From contig NC_085049.1 of assembly GCF_963662255.1 (NCBI RefSeq), positions 49,546,837-49,610,836 on the forward strand: a stretch of DNA of 64,000 nucleotides, given 5' to 3'. The position numbers were made by a program, and so were the translations under genes. Origin of the DNA: Cinclus cinclus. Lineage: Eukaryota > Chordata > Aves > Passeriformes > Cinclidae. Shown in pieces: positions 1 to 13,300 of this stretch (positions are counted from its first letter, which is position 1; each line of letters opens with the position of its first letter). Below the pieces are notes generated by a model. That model was given only the letters and a program-made list of their open reading frames with translations. It was not told the DNA's origin and searched no databases.

Positions 1-1208
1 TAAGTTTTATAAAGTTTATGCTTCAGAATCTATAATCTAAAGTCTGAACACAGATATTGATTGATTTATAGTTATGTTAGTTATTTATTAGTTAAAGGAA
101 ATTATGTTAAGCCAAGCCATGCTGAATTCCAGAGGAAGTTATACTTAATAAAAATAGACAACTGAGGTTTTTTGCTTTTTATGGTTTTTGTTTGGGATTT
201 TTTTTGTGCAGGGTAGATTGCTTTGCAGGTCAACACAAAGTAATATAATAATAAAACTCCTAACTTTTGTTTTGGTGTCCTAGGGGTTTGATTTTTATTT
301 TTATTTTGATTTGGTTTTTTGAGCTAGATTTTAAGTTAATTACCAAGATGGAATTTATTTGTGATCTCAATTCATTAAGAAAGCAAAAATGGACCACAAA
401 AGACAGAACTGCAGTATCTCATAAATATTTTTTGATAGGGATGGACATCATATGCACTGAATTCTTCTGAATGTTAGATGTGATTCAGGTTTATCTTAAA
501 TTAAATCAAAGCAGCCCTTAGGTTTCTTGTTCAAAATGAAATTCAGTGAAGGAAGTTGCTTCTCTGAAGTGTTAAGCCAAAGTCCTTCAAAAGCAGGTAA
601 AATTGTCAAAAGGGTAGTGTCAAAAATGCAGAAGGCTTTTGTCTAAGAATGAGTTCTTAGACTTTTGTCTAAGAACTTCTTCTTTCTGCAAGAAGCTGAA
701 GTGCTGAATGAAATTTGCATTGCCATGGCTAAATTAGATTGCTAGGGAGATATTTAATAAATTCTTTCTTTGCCTCTTGAAAGTGGTTGTTTATTATTCT
801 GAAATAATTGAAAACTTTGAAGTGATGTCACTAAAGTTTTTAATGTGTAATGTAAGAATAGGACTGAGACCTCCGTCTCCTTCCTGCCTGTAACTGTGGT
901 TGCAGCATGAACATTGCAAGTGAAATCTCTGGCCTTCTTTCTAATATAAAATGATGAAAGTTTTCTGTCATATTTGAGTCAGCTGACATGATTTTTGCAT
1001 CCTCTGGAGAGAGAAAGAAAACTGGAACCTGTACCTGCAGAACTTGCTGGCACACAGTAGTGCTGGTGATATTGGTCCATATAAAAACCATTGCTAGCTG
1101 ACAAACTCTAGGTAAAATTTATTAAAATTGACAGAGTTTAATTATTTAGTGAGAGATACGTTTGCTGCATTTTCTACTAAGTTGCATTCATGTATGTTTG
1201 TGTTACAG
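1..1208. other. 5' flank or intron upstream of first recognised exon
   Basis: AT-rich non-coding sequence. I searched it for a signal-peptide exon that could splice in phase 0 to the exon at 1209 and found none that convinces. It contains a three-arm inverted repeat at 641-677. It is either an intron or the 5' flank of the long PTPRQ form; the sequence alone does not decide. Confidence 0.6.
641..677. repeat. three-arm inverted repeat
   Basis: The arm GTCTAAGAA at 641-649 is followed by its reverse complement at 654-662 and again by the forward arm at 667-675. The central arm can therefore pair with either side. The second pairing extends to 11 bp (652-662 with 667-677) around a TTTT loop. 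Confidence 0.8.
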
Positions 1209-1346
1209 GGTGCACAGTGTGTAGACTGTGACCAAGTGAAAAAGCCTGCTAGAATTGTTCTGATGGAGTGGACTGAAATGCCCAAAGGAGAGGATCCAGA
1301 CTATTATATTCTGACGTACCAGCAAGCAGATGCTTTTAGTCAAAAA
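1209..1346 (+). CDS. PTPRQ: PTPRQ long form exon 1 (as numbered here): FN3-1, first half
   Basis: First exon I can support. The acceptor is TTACAG before 1209 and the donor is GTATAT, phase 0. It encodes the first strands of an FN3 domain, with the core Trp in IVLMEW and the strand DYYILTYQ. It opens with a CVDC cysteine pair. Its phase-0 acceptor differs from the usual phase-1 entry of later FN3 exons, which would fit a preceding signal-peptide exon. Confidence 0.7.
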
Positions 1347-4300
1347 GTATATTTTATCAATCTAAGCAATAAGTTGTTCTATGTTATTTAAGCTGTAGGT
1401 CGCAGTAATTAATAGAACTGTGTGTTTGGTTGCTTTTTTTTTTTCCTAAAAAAAAAGTAAAATAGCAAATAAAGGGAAATTTTGGAAAAAATAGATTGAT
1501 TTTTTTGTTCATGTCATTTATGTGTACTCTTACAGAGTCCTACTGAAGCCAGTGGGACTCAAAAGGACCCTTGAGTATCTTGTTGAATAAGGATGGGTAG
1601 TCTTACACTCAAAGTTAAGAATATGCAAGTTCTTTGAGGTACTGTGGTTTGATGAAGGAATCTAACTTTTCCAGGAGATGCACTGACTATCCCTAGATCT
1701 TAGTGGGAAGGCATGGTTCTTATTTTTAAGAACAGGATGTCCTGGACTTTAAAGACGAGGATTTTAATATGGAGGTGTTTGTTATTAATGTGATTTCTAT
1801 AAGGCTTTGGTTCAAATGCACTGGATATTTTGCAGTGTAACTGCAGCCTCAACTTTGGTGTGCGGCAGTATAAGATCTTCTTCTAAACACTTCATAAATA
1901 GCTTATAAACTGTATTTTTATTACTTTCACTATATTCAGGAATTCTTTTAACTTGCAGAATGTAAGAAACATTTCCAAAGCTGAGCAGAAACCGGTCAGC
2001 ATTACAGTTCTGCTTGAGGAAAATAGAAAGTATGACATTACAATAGAATCCCTGAAAAATGGCCAAACCTTAAGCGTAAAATCATTTAAAACACGTAAGT
2101 CAAGTAACACAAAAATATTTTTGTTTCTTTATAGTTAGTCTAATACTGAAGATTAAAATGTAGGGGTTCAGATCCTGAGGTTACTCATGTATTTAGAAAC
2201 TTTGATTAATGTATGTTTTCAACCATGAAGTATTAAAAGAATAATTTAATATAATGTGTTTGGTTAGTGTAACAATTCTGAAATGTGAGACTGATGTAAA
2301 AGTTCATGAGATTTTTAAATATTACAGGTTTTACTATACTACAGTAATTCTAGGAGAAGATATTTATAAAAGAGGACCATGGAAAAAGTTACTTAAATCC
2401 TCTCAATTTCATAATAGCATAGGGTCATTGTCTTACATGAATTTAAAAAATCAACTTGTTTCAACTTTGTAACAGTCCTTCCTTAAAAAGGATTAACAAG
2501 GATCTTGAAGATCTTAGCATTGTGACTAACTGGGACAGATTTTCCATATAAGAATGTATGAGTTTAGCCACTGAATTTATAAAAAAATGGTTTATAGCTG
2601 TAAATACATTCAGGAACCACAAGTCTCACCAGTTACTAGAATGAAGGGGCTTTCTCCCTCATTTAACTTTGTCAATTAAAATATTTTATAGCATTACCTT
2701 TGTACCCATTGCAAGCTCATACTATTCTGTATCTTTGGAGTATAGACTTGTACCTGAATTCAAACAACATAGCTGGGAAAAGAATCATAGTAAGTTGGAA
2801 GCACTGCAGGAGCCATCAACTGATGAAAGAACATGCAGCAAGCTACAGGGAATGGTTATGCTGCTAGTGTGTTACTGCCCTTAACAGCTATTAGTTAAGT
2901 GATATTCTTTTCTGATATCTATCAGTTAACTAAAGTATGTACTTCTCTAGTTAAAACACTCCTGAAAGTCTGCACATTTATATCTGCTTGCTTCAGACAT
3001 AAGCTAACATACCATGAAAATAAAGGAAAACATGACTTTCTAAGTTAGACTACATTTCCTTCACTATTGGCTTTATCCCTCATCCCTTCTCAAAAAAAAA
3101 AAAAAAAAAAGATGAAATAAAACTTTGAGTTAATTGTTTCTTTGTGTCAAATGCAGTATTTATTATTTATTTATTTATTATTTTATTTATTTTATTTTCA
3201 TTGTCTACTAGGTGGAATTTCAGAAAATGACATCAAAACATTTGTGACAGCTACTACAGTGTCTTTTAATTGGAGCATGATGATCAATGAATTTTCAGTT
3301 TCTCTTTTACTGGATGGTGCTTCTCAGATTATAAAAAGACCCAGTGGATTCTTTATATGGAGAAATCTGACACCTGCCACCATTTATACATTTAAATTCA
3401 TGTTCGAACAATTAAATCCCGATTTTGTAAATGTGTCTCAATCACTGGATATTCAAGCTGAAACAGGTATATATTGGAGTTTCTTGTAGTCACAGTGAAT
3501 GCAAGTGAGTACTGCATATTTTCTAGAAGGATAAAGAGTAAATGATAAAGTATTATATTCCATTTTATGTATTTTAATTGTATGGGTATTATTTCTAGAA
3601 AGAGGAAATAAATTGAATGTTAGTGGCATAGGAAGATTATTTCTAATTAATACTTCTTAGTATTTTTGGAGCAAGAATACAAATTTGTGTGTGCAAATAT
3701 TTTAACTACATTTTTGCAGTCTAAAATAGAGTGAAGACAAGGATGAAGCTAAACCTTGTAATTATTGGAGTGTATGGGTTGAATTCTCTATGTAGTTTCA
3801 ATGAAAAGACAAAGAAAATCCTTAGTTTGGTAAGAATTTGGAACACTTTCTGAAGCATTCAAAATTATGGGATTTTTATTCTTGAGTGACAAGTTTAGCT
3901 GTGCTGTTTTATTGGAAGTGCTGTGAGGGAGACAAGATTCTGAGGATATTATGGCTTGGTTGTGTATCCTCATTCCTTTAAATGTGCTACTCTAATAATG
4001 CAATTTAGAATCTTTAAAATTAGATACACAAAAGAAAGTATTGTATACAATCAAATTCAAAGAAATAATTATTTTCCTAGACTCAAGAATATATTAAAAG
4101 CAAATGATATGTTAAATTCATTTTTATAAATAAAAAAAATTGAATCATCAGGAACTAAACTTAAAAATTAATTTCTTTTCTAGAATATGAAAAATATTTA
4201 TGGATCACTTCTGTGTGTTTTTCTTCACTGGGTTGCAGTTGTAGCTTTTAATTTAATCAATCAGATTTTTTAAAACACTCAGAATGACTGTTGGTTTATA

Positions 4301-7300
4301 ATCACTGAAGGTTTTGGGGGTTGAAATGATGATTTAATTAAATGATATTGTCCTCAAAATGTCTGTGCAATTATAAGAAATGAGTAACACTTCCATGAAT
4401 AATACAGTATATCTTTAAAATCCTGTCCTTGTTCACCAACAGGCACCTGCTCCCAAGGCTGGGTGGCATTCCAGAGCAGCTGCTACCAACTGGGTAAGGA
4501 GAGCAAGCCATGGAAGGTGGCACAACAAACCTGTGAAACCTCTTCACAAGGGGCACATCTTCTTGACATAGGGAGTGAAGAAGAACATGGGTTTGTGTTA
4601 TCATATCTCCAGAAAATTAGTCGAATAATCATGTTATGGACAGGTCTTAATGACCTAAAGGTCAGTATATTTTATCATCTTTTTTATTACAGATATGGAA
4701 GCAAGAGGATTTTGAAATAGGGGAGCCAATCCTCTGGAATAAAACTTACTAAACAGTACATTGGTCATTTGTTTATGTAGTTATTAGCAATTAGATGAAG
4801 AATTGTTGTTTCTTCCTATTTAGAAATGCTGAAAATATTTAGAAGGCCATAGCTGGGGAAAAAAACCTGTAGTGTTTCTTAACCTGTAATTTTTTGTGTG
4901 TGTGTGTGTGTATGCTATTTCCCGGGGATATTATTTTGTCTGTAGGTGGTGCTGCATTACCAGATTTCACATTTCAGTCTACATGCTTGTTACTATGGAT
5001 ATCGAAGTCTGGGGTTGGCTTTCTCAGTTTTGATGCAGGTCTGAAATGTTGAGTGTTGAGCTTAGTGAAGTCTGTCCAATATAGATGGAGCAAGGTGTTT
5101 CTTATAAAATATTTCCTGTTCCTTGTATTTGGGATGTGAAATTCTTAATGCCACATCTGCTGGTACAAAATTATTCATTGTAGTGTGGTGTGTGTGGTTG
5201 GGGAAGAACTAGAGACATAGATGAAAGTATTGGGAAAGCTCTTGGAAAGATGGAGACACTGTGCCAGAAATGTGGGACCCAGGCTTCTGTGATTTGGTTT
5301 AGTGAAAACTTATTTTGTGCTAAGTATAGAATTTTGGGAGAAAGACATTAGTTTTTGTTTTAAAAAATCTGCACCCTGAAATTTAATTTTAGTACTTTTT
5401 TTGGCAAAATTATTTTCGAATTATTTTACTGTGAAAATAGCAAAATCAAAGCACACTTTATGTGTAAGAGTAGGAGTGGTGTCACACCACACATCATAGA
5501 GATAGAAAAAATCCTTTTAGCAGACTCTGTTAAATAATGAGACTACACAAACAAGTCAGGGTGGGATAGCATGCGGACTGAGAAGACACAAATCTGTCTA
5601 GCATAGAGAAGCATTGTAACCACCCTGGTTAGTAAAGCACCAGGAATATATGCACTTTACATGTAATATTATTTTGTTAATATGACTCCAAAGTCACTTC
5701 TCAAATTGCTGTAAGTTTTACACTGTAGTGATATTCCTTGTAACCAACTGGATGTTTTAAAAACAAGGTAGTAGTTGTAAGAGGCTGTCAGAAGCATTAT
5801 ATTTTTGCAAGTTGGAAAGAGTACTAGAAAGTTGTTTTTTTAAAGCTCTGATTACACAGGAAAGAGTTGATTGCCAGTTTGGAATTTGACTCTTATTTAA
5901 CTGTTTAATCATTAAATGCATTTTAATTTTTGTGGGAGTCAGTCAGTTAAATTAACTAGTTGGGAACCATGTTTTAAGAATAGCAAAGTATAGTAATAAA
6001 ATGCTTGTTTTACAAGAACTTCTTTCCTAAATATTCGTACTTAATTAGTGTGTTCCAGTGCTGTCTGAAAATGTTTCAATCTGAAACGACATTGTTGTCA
6101 TCTGTTCTTGTCTTATGAGAGCTCCAAATTGTACTTGCACCAAACTGCACTTACCCCATGAGTTCAAATACCATGGGACATACAGTACAAGTTGCAGGAT
6201 TTCTTTAAAATCTGAGATTTGAATTGAAGATTCAATTATTTTTCTTTTCTCTTTTGTATTTGAAACATAGGAAGTCAAACCCCTGTTTTCAAAAAGAAAT
6301 TCCAAAATTTTTATTTTTCTCCAAGAACCCCAGGACTTGAAGTACTTGCTGAAAAGAGGCTGGGGTATAACCTGCTCAGAAGATTTCAGCAACTTTAGGA
6401 AAACTGCCAAGCACTGTGACACTGATAAAAATCAACAGCTCTGTGAGCAGGATTAGTTCTGTAGCATATGTATTGTCATATGTCACAGTTTCTCCCTGTT
6501 TGACCCTACTTTGATATGAATCTGAGCTCAAACCCTTCCAGATGAGGGTGATCACTCTGTGGAATGCAACAGAGACCCTGGAGATGTAGGTTAGTCCATG
6601 AAGGAGTGGAGTGCTTTGGTGAGACCCTCATGTCTGTCCTGGCACTCTGTGCAGCTCTTCAGTTAGGGAGTGCAAAAGGGAGCCAAAGACTGTTTACTGT
6701 GTTTTCTCTTGCAAGCCTTGCTGCAGAGGTTTCTGTCATTGTAGAGGTTTGTGCCATTCTTTCCCGTGCTTGTCATTAACTCTATTGTCTAGAAAGACCA
6801 GTGCATAGAAATAAAAGATAGGCATTGATCTGTGTAGCATTTCTAAAATGGCAGGCTATATGCACGAGTCCTCCTGAAAGACGAGTTCAAGACTTTCATA
6901 CTATTGAAGATGTTCTTTGCTGTCTTGGGGAGTGAAAAATATCACAATATTTTATTTTATTTTTTCAACACAACAAATTAATTGAAAAAAATAGGTTTAT
7001 TCTCAACAACATGATTTATTATTTTCTCAGAGAAATGAAACAAAAGTTTTTTCCTTTCTCTCCCTGCTTCTGAGCATATTTAATAAAAGAATAAACAGCA
7101 GAAGTCTTAAAGTGATGGTGGTAATTCTACTTTTCTCAGTTGGAATACTTAAAGCATTCACTTAGCCTGTAGGACCACAGACTTGCTGTGTCTGAAAGCA
7201 CTTATGCTCTTTTACCTCCAGAGAGTGACCCAATGCCATGCCTAAATGTTCTGGGTTTTCTATTAATCCCCTGTAGATGTTAGAATATGTCAGTGCAGTG

Positions 7301-10300
7301 CAGATTGAAGCCTGTGTCCCACTGGAGGCCTCTGCCTTGAGATGCTGTAAGTGGATTCTGCAAGCATCTTTCTTCCAAAATGTCACGTTGTCCCACCCTA
7401 GTGTTTGTAGAACTCTGCTGGAAAAACAGAAAGTACCTCAAAGGTTAGAAACCTGGAGTGAGGTGTGAGTGAGTGTCCAAACAGCTGAGAAACCAGCAAA
7501 CAGGAGGAGGGGGAAAGATAACATTTCACTATCTGATTGTGAATCTAGCCATAGTTTTTATCAGCTAAGTATTTTTGTTTTTGGACTTAATTTATGAGTA
7601 TTATTGACTGATTTTAAGTGAATATCCTTTTTAGAAACTTATCCATACAAGGTTATTAAGTTATTTTATTAATGATTATTTTTAAAGTCATGTTTGTAAT
7701 AACAAAATATACTCATATGTCTTATATTATATTATACTATGTTTGTCTTGTAATCTTTTTGTAATAGAAGGGCTTGAATTTTAGATTGAAAACTTTATTA
7801 AAAGTAGACCTATATAATTAAATTGCATAAATGAAGTACATAAGTTTTGGATATTTAGGCATACACTTGCAATGAGGGAAACCTTAATAATTTGTAAATA
7901 TAATCTAAAAATATCTGGGTTTTAATTTTATTTTTTATTTTTTTCAATCTAGGAAGAGGGTCAGCTCTTGTGGACAGACGGATCTCCTTATCTTCTAAAA
8001 GATGGTATCTCGTCTCTGTCAATGATACCAGAAAATCAAACTGACTGCTATGCCCTTCAGAGAGATCCCATTGGCCCAGACTATTTCTTCACAGGATTTT
8101 TCTGCTATGTACAGCTACCATATATTTGTGAATATGAATGTAACTATATTTTTCCAATCTTTTCCATTTATTCTTAAAATACTTGCTCTGATTGCATTTA
8201 TATTTAAAGATAAAAATATAAAAGGAAAGATTTTTAATGATTTTCAATTTTTAAAAATTTTTGATGTTCTTTTACAGTGTCTCTAGTTCCAGAAAATTTC
8301 ATGTTTGATGTGCATGATGTCAAGACAACCGAAGCTGTATTTGTGTGGAGCAGTATGGACATGCGGCTTAAGTCAGGCTTTGCACTTACACTTAAGTACT
8401 ATTCTGATCAGTGGAAACCACACATTCTGAACTTGCCTGTGAATACAACTCAAGCAAAAATTGGGCAGCTGTCTCCAGGCCTTCGTTATAGTTTCTTATT
8501 AGCAGCAAGGAGCCCAGAAGGAGCACAGACTAGCTTAAGTCCAATTCTGAAGGTAGAAACAAGTAAGTTACAAAAATAAATAGCAATAATAATCAGATAT
8601 CCATTTTTTTTTTTATATTTTCCCTTGAATTTCACTGTTTCCTGTATTCTCTGTTTATCAGTATTCACTGTCACTGATGCACTATCAAAGCTGCTTTGTT
8701 AGATTTGCTCTAATGGTATTTAACTTGTATGTAACTGTGCATTTTTAGGTTTTCAGGCTCTAAAACAAACAAACACACAAACAAATAAAAAGACACAACA
8801 AAAACCCCCCACAGTTATGGATGAAAGGCATGAGAAACTATTATCGTATTTCTGTTCCTAATCTTATTCAACAGGGCCCCTGCACTCCCAGAAGCTGGAG
8901 GCTACGTATGTTTCATCTTCAGAAATACATTTAAAATGGAAGCCTCCCCAGCATCCATACAGTGTTTCTTTTCATTACTACTTGGTCAACATATTGGATA
9001 CTGAAACCAATATCTGGGAACAGTTACCTGTGGAAAAAAGCAAGACTTCAATAGTCATACCAAATGTAAAACCTTATCATCAGTATCAGTTATACTTACA
9101 GAATGTAGCAGAGAAAGGAACTCTAAGCTGCCATGAGAAGCCTATATTAATCACAACAGGTGATGTATCCATTTTCTAGTTGTTTTATTTCACTAGACAG
9201 AGTTTGAATTGAAAATACAAGATGCAAAGGTATTTTTAAAGCTGTGTCAGATTGTGGCTGTTGGGATGCTCTTCAGAACCTTCCAAAATTGTGAAAGTAC
9301 CAATCCCTTTATTTATTTATTTGTTTATTCATTTATTCATTTGACTACTTACAGAGTATGAGTATGAACTAAAGAAGTGATATTCTCCTTGATAAATTCT
9401 GATTTATAGTTTGTATCTCTAATTTTAGCAAAGTTAAAACATTGCCATGATTTCTCAAGGACAGTCTCTGTCATCTTTTTACTCTGTATATCCAGTGGAA
9501 CGGAATATACTTGCAAAAGGGGTCCTTATTTGTTATGACAAAACAGAAAATAGAATCTGCCTGTAACAGGCAATCACCTGCAAATTGTTTGTAAGAAATA
9601 ATTAATTAATTCTAGTAGGTTTAAAATGGTGACATTTTAGAAGGAAAAAACCCCAAGAGACATTACTGGAAAGTGGTTGTAAAGTGATAGTAAGTTTGAT
9701 GTATGGATTTATACTGACATCTTTTTCTTTGATCAAGCTGTCAGTCCACCCACAGCTGTTTGTATTCACCCAGAGGATGTAGAAGAAGAGAGTGTAATCC
9801 TTCACTGGAAGCTGCCACAAGAGTGTCAGAAGTCCTACATTCAAGTGAAACCTAATGTAGGCATAGGTGAAACTAAAAAGTTTTTATTAAGTAATGAAGA
9901 AGAATTGAAGATTGATGACCTAACTCCTGGAATGACTTATGAAATAGCAGTGGCAAGTGTGAAAAATGGAACTATGAGCAAACTGAAGACCATTCAATGC
10001 ACTTTAAGTAAGACATTATTTATGGTAGAAACTACAGATACATACATCAGTTTCACTATTGCTATTTATTAGGTTGCTGCCACCGAATACATTTTGTAGA
10101 TCAAGTCAATTTGCTAAATAGCCAAGGATCAAAACTTATATATGAAATGTAGAGATCCAATCCTAATTATTAACAGCAGAGTTAACAATTTTTGCAAAAG
10201 CAGTACAGCCTTGGAAAACATCTTGGTACTAGTGACAACTGTGATGGGGACCACAGCTGGAAATCCTGTACCCACTGGCAGAAGAAGCTGGGTGAATCAT

Positions 10301-13300
10301 TGATTTACACTGAAATAGGAAAATATTGGAATGGCTGAAACGGATTTTTGATTTTTGGATATACATAGTTGTACTGGGACCTCTGGGAAAGAATTGCCCT
10401 ACCATTAGTGAGAGTCTGCTAGGAAAGAATTAGAAGTAATCACAGCTGAAAAGTTTTGCATTGTTTGTCAAAGCATCTTTCCCATCAATAGGGAAAGGTT
10501 TATTGAAGGTTCTTAGTTTACCAAAATGTTGAAATGCTTTTGGTGCAGTATAATTTTTTTTGGCAAATGTGAAAGGAGTAGGCAGGATTCATTTATACAT
10601 ATAGTATATAAAGGCTGCAGCTGTCAGGTTATAGATTTATGGAATGCTGCATTGTCATTTCTTTCTAAATGATTACAGTATGTTGGAGGGTAACAGTCTT
10701 AAGTCTTTTCCAGATTTTTTTTATATAGGATTAGATTTAGCACTCCATTCATGACATGGATGGCAAAATTCTAGATGGGATATTTCACAGCTGTCAGAGC
10801 CGACTGTAAGGGAAGAAAATTTAACATGTCAATGTTGTATCAATCAAATGCATCTCATTCTCCATGGTTATCTCCCTGTCCATATCTACATTTCTGTATA
10901 GTTTTCCAGTTATCCTGCCTTGATGCAGTTGTGGTTGAGAAGGAAATTCCAGTAATAAATAGTTAAAAGATCAGGTTTTTTATTGCTTCTGAGCAATGAC
11001 ATGCTATGGAAGCTGTTGAATTGCACTCGGCAAGAGTATTTCTCAGGGCAGTTGCTTCAGACGCATTGTGTGGTTCTCACTTAATTTATTTTCAACTGCT
11101 TTAACATGTGGCAATTTTTTTTTCTTCTAGAGCCCAAGCCTGTTCAAATTGTAGTTCCTTATGTGCTCTATAGCAATTCTGTGGTACTGTTTGTTCGCAT
11201 GCCCGATATCGGAGTATTTGATGGCATATATGTTACAAGTAAAGAAGGACCTAATGCAACATTCATTTTAAAAAGTGATGGTAAAATAACAATTGAAAAC
11301 CTTACTGCAGGAAGAGAATATGATTTCTGTGTCTCCACAAAAAGTGGGGAAATATTGAGCTCCTTTTATCATATAAATGGTGTAAAAACATGTGAGTATT
11401 CTTATAAAATTGAACAATATAAAATCTTGATTTTTGAACCTTTTAAGCTTTATTTTTGTATCAGTGGAATAAAAAACACATGCTATTAAAATAATCTTGA
11501 TATATTTATGTAAAGAATTTGAGTTGTACTAACACTAGCTGGTTTTTAAATATAAGAATTGCTTATAATTTCTAAATTTGCTAATTTGTGTTTTATATAT
11601 TGTGTGTAAAATGTCTAGCAAGCATTTCAGGAATTTAGGCTGTATTAAATTATTGTCCTTGTGGGAGACAAGACACATTTTGACCACTTATTTTAAACAA
11701 GTGTATGAGTATCTATGGCTTTACTTCTGTGCCTTGAAAATATTAAGTTTATTCCTCCTGGTGCACCTTTAAGCAAATAATAAAAGTGTTCAGGTTTTCC
11801 AAGGTAATAAATTCATTCACAAAACATTAAGAGAATTGCAGTGGATAGGACACCTTTTAGCAAGGCCTTTAAAAACAGAATTTTAATAGAAACTTTAAAA
11901 ATATTTGAAAATACCTGCTGAAATTCTGTGGTTTTACTTTCCTATTTTTTTATTATATTTATATTTCCATGAGTTTTTCTTTTCCTGTTTTATCATTTTA
12001 TTTTGAAATGCTTTTTCTGCTCATTTTCATTCAGAATAAAAATGCTATAAAAGAAAAGTTAAGATAGGATCTAAAGAAGTAAGGAAGAAATAAGAATGAG
12101 GGCAAGGCAGAAAACATTGTCCCCAAATAAACCAAGCCTTGAATGCTGATATTCCTTAAAATATAGTTTTAATTAAAACTTGGGGTTTCATGCATCTTCT
12201 GACAGCATTTCCTTAATTTAGTAGAAAATTGCCTTACAAACCATAGTCTTGTTTTGATTCTTCTGGGACCTCAAAAATTTGGAAGAAAGAAAAATCCTGA
12301 TGCCTCATATGGATGCAGTCTTCCCTTAGAAAAAGTGTAAATTTTGGCATATTTCAGGCAGAAATGTCTGTGATGGAGAAGAAAGAAATACAGAGAAGAG
12401 TGGAAATCCTCCTGTAATGTGATCTGAATTGTACCTAACAAGACTATACTAGTAAGGGATAAAGTGTATTTGTCTAGAGTGATCTGCACAGTTTTGCTGA
12501 ACCTTTTGACAAAATGTAGGTGCATTCTGACCACTGTGGTGGTGCTATTGGAGGGATTAACTTCATCCTAGAGAACTTTCCCACCTAGGAGTGCCAGCTC
12601 TGTCCTCAGGGAAAAGTGTAATTTCAGCCTCATGCAGTTTTAAGATTCAAAACACAAGCAATTTTGATATATGAAAGTGTTAGATGGAACAATGCCTGGG
12701 ATTGAACAGAGAGGTGTTTTATGTTCACCTGTAGGTCTGGCAGCTCCCCTGAATGTACGAGAGGGTGACATCACTGACACTTCAATACAGGTCTCTTGGG
12801 ACCGCGCTGATGGAGATTTTGAGCAGTACGAGGTTACCTGTGCTAATTGTGCAAGTGCTTTCAAGGTATGCTGTGAAGGGCACTACCTGTGGGTATACAC
12901 TGCAGCTGTTTTTCAGTCTTCCATTAAGTAGTCAGAGGCTGAATGAAGAGCTTTATTTCCCATTAAAATAGTTGGATGTGCGTTTTATATACGATCAATG
13001 AATTTTGTAAGCAGTTCTGTGAAAGCTGTATTTGGTTTTCTAGGTGCAGAAAGTCAAGGAAGAAACAGCAACGTTTTCCAACCTTAGTCCTGGTAAGCTG
13101 TACAGTTTTGCAATTCGAACAGAGAAGGAAGGTTTCAGAGACAGTATTTTTGTGACAAAAGAAATAGCGACAGGTAAGACTGCAATGTTGTCAAATTCAG
13201 TGTTTGTTTTATTCCATCCATATCTCTTGTTTTCTTAAATTTTATTTTTTTCTCAAACAAAGCAGAGTAATTCAGCCATCTTTGTAATTTTCTCCTTGCT

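Larger units (their letters stand above)
2095..3211. other. intron 2
   Basis: Non-coding. It holds a 19-base poly-A run (3092-3110) and an ATTT-rich tract (3157-3199) that runs into the next acceptor. No further exon seen. Confidence 0.7.

Noticed and set aside
181..212. ATG with a hydrophobic run as a possible signal-peptide exon for the long form
   Set aside because: The only GT donor after it leaves the wrong phase for exon 1, and the run is short and includes charged and aromatic residues unlike a leader.
6045..6422. 125-codon minus-strand frame in intron 4
   Set aside because: No family resemblance and no splice context; chance length is plausible.
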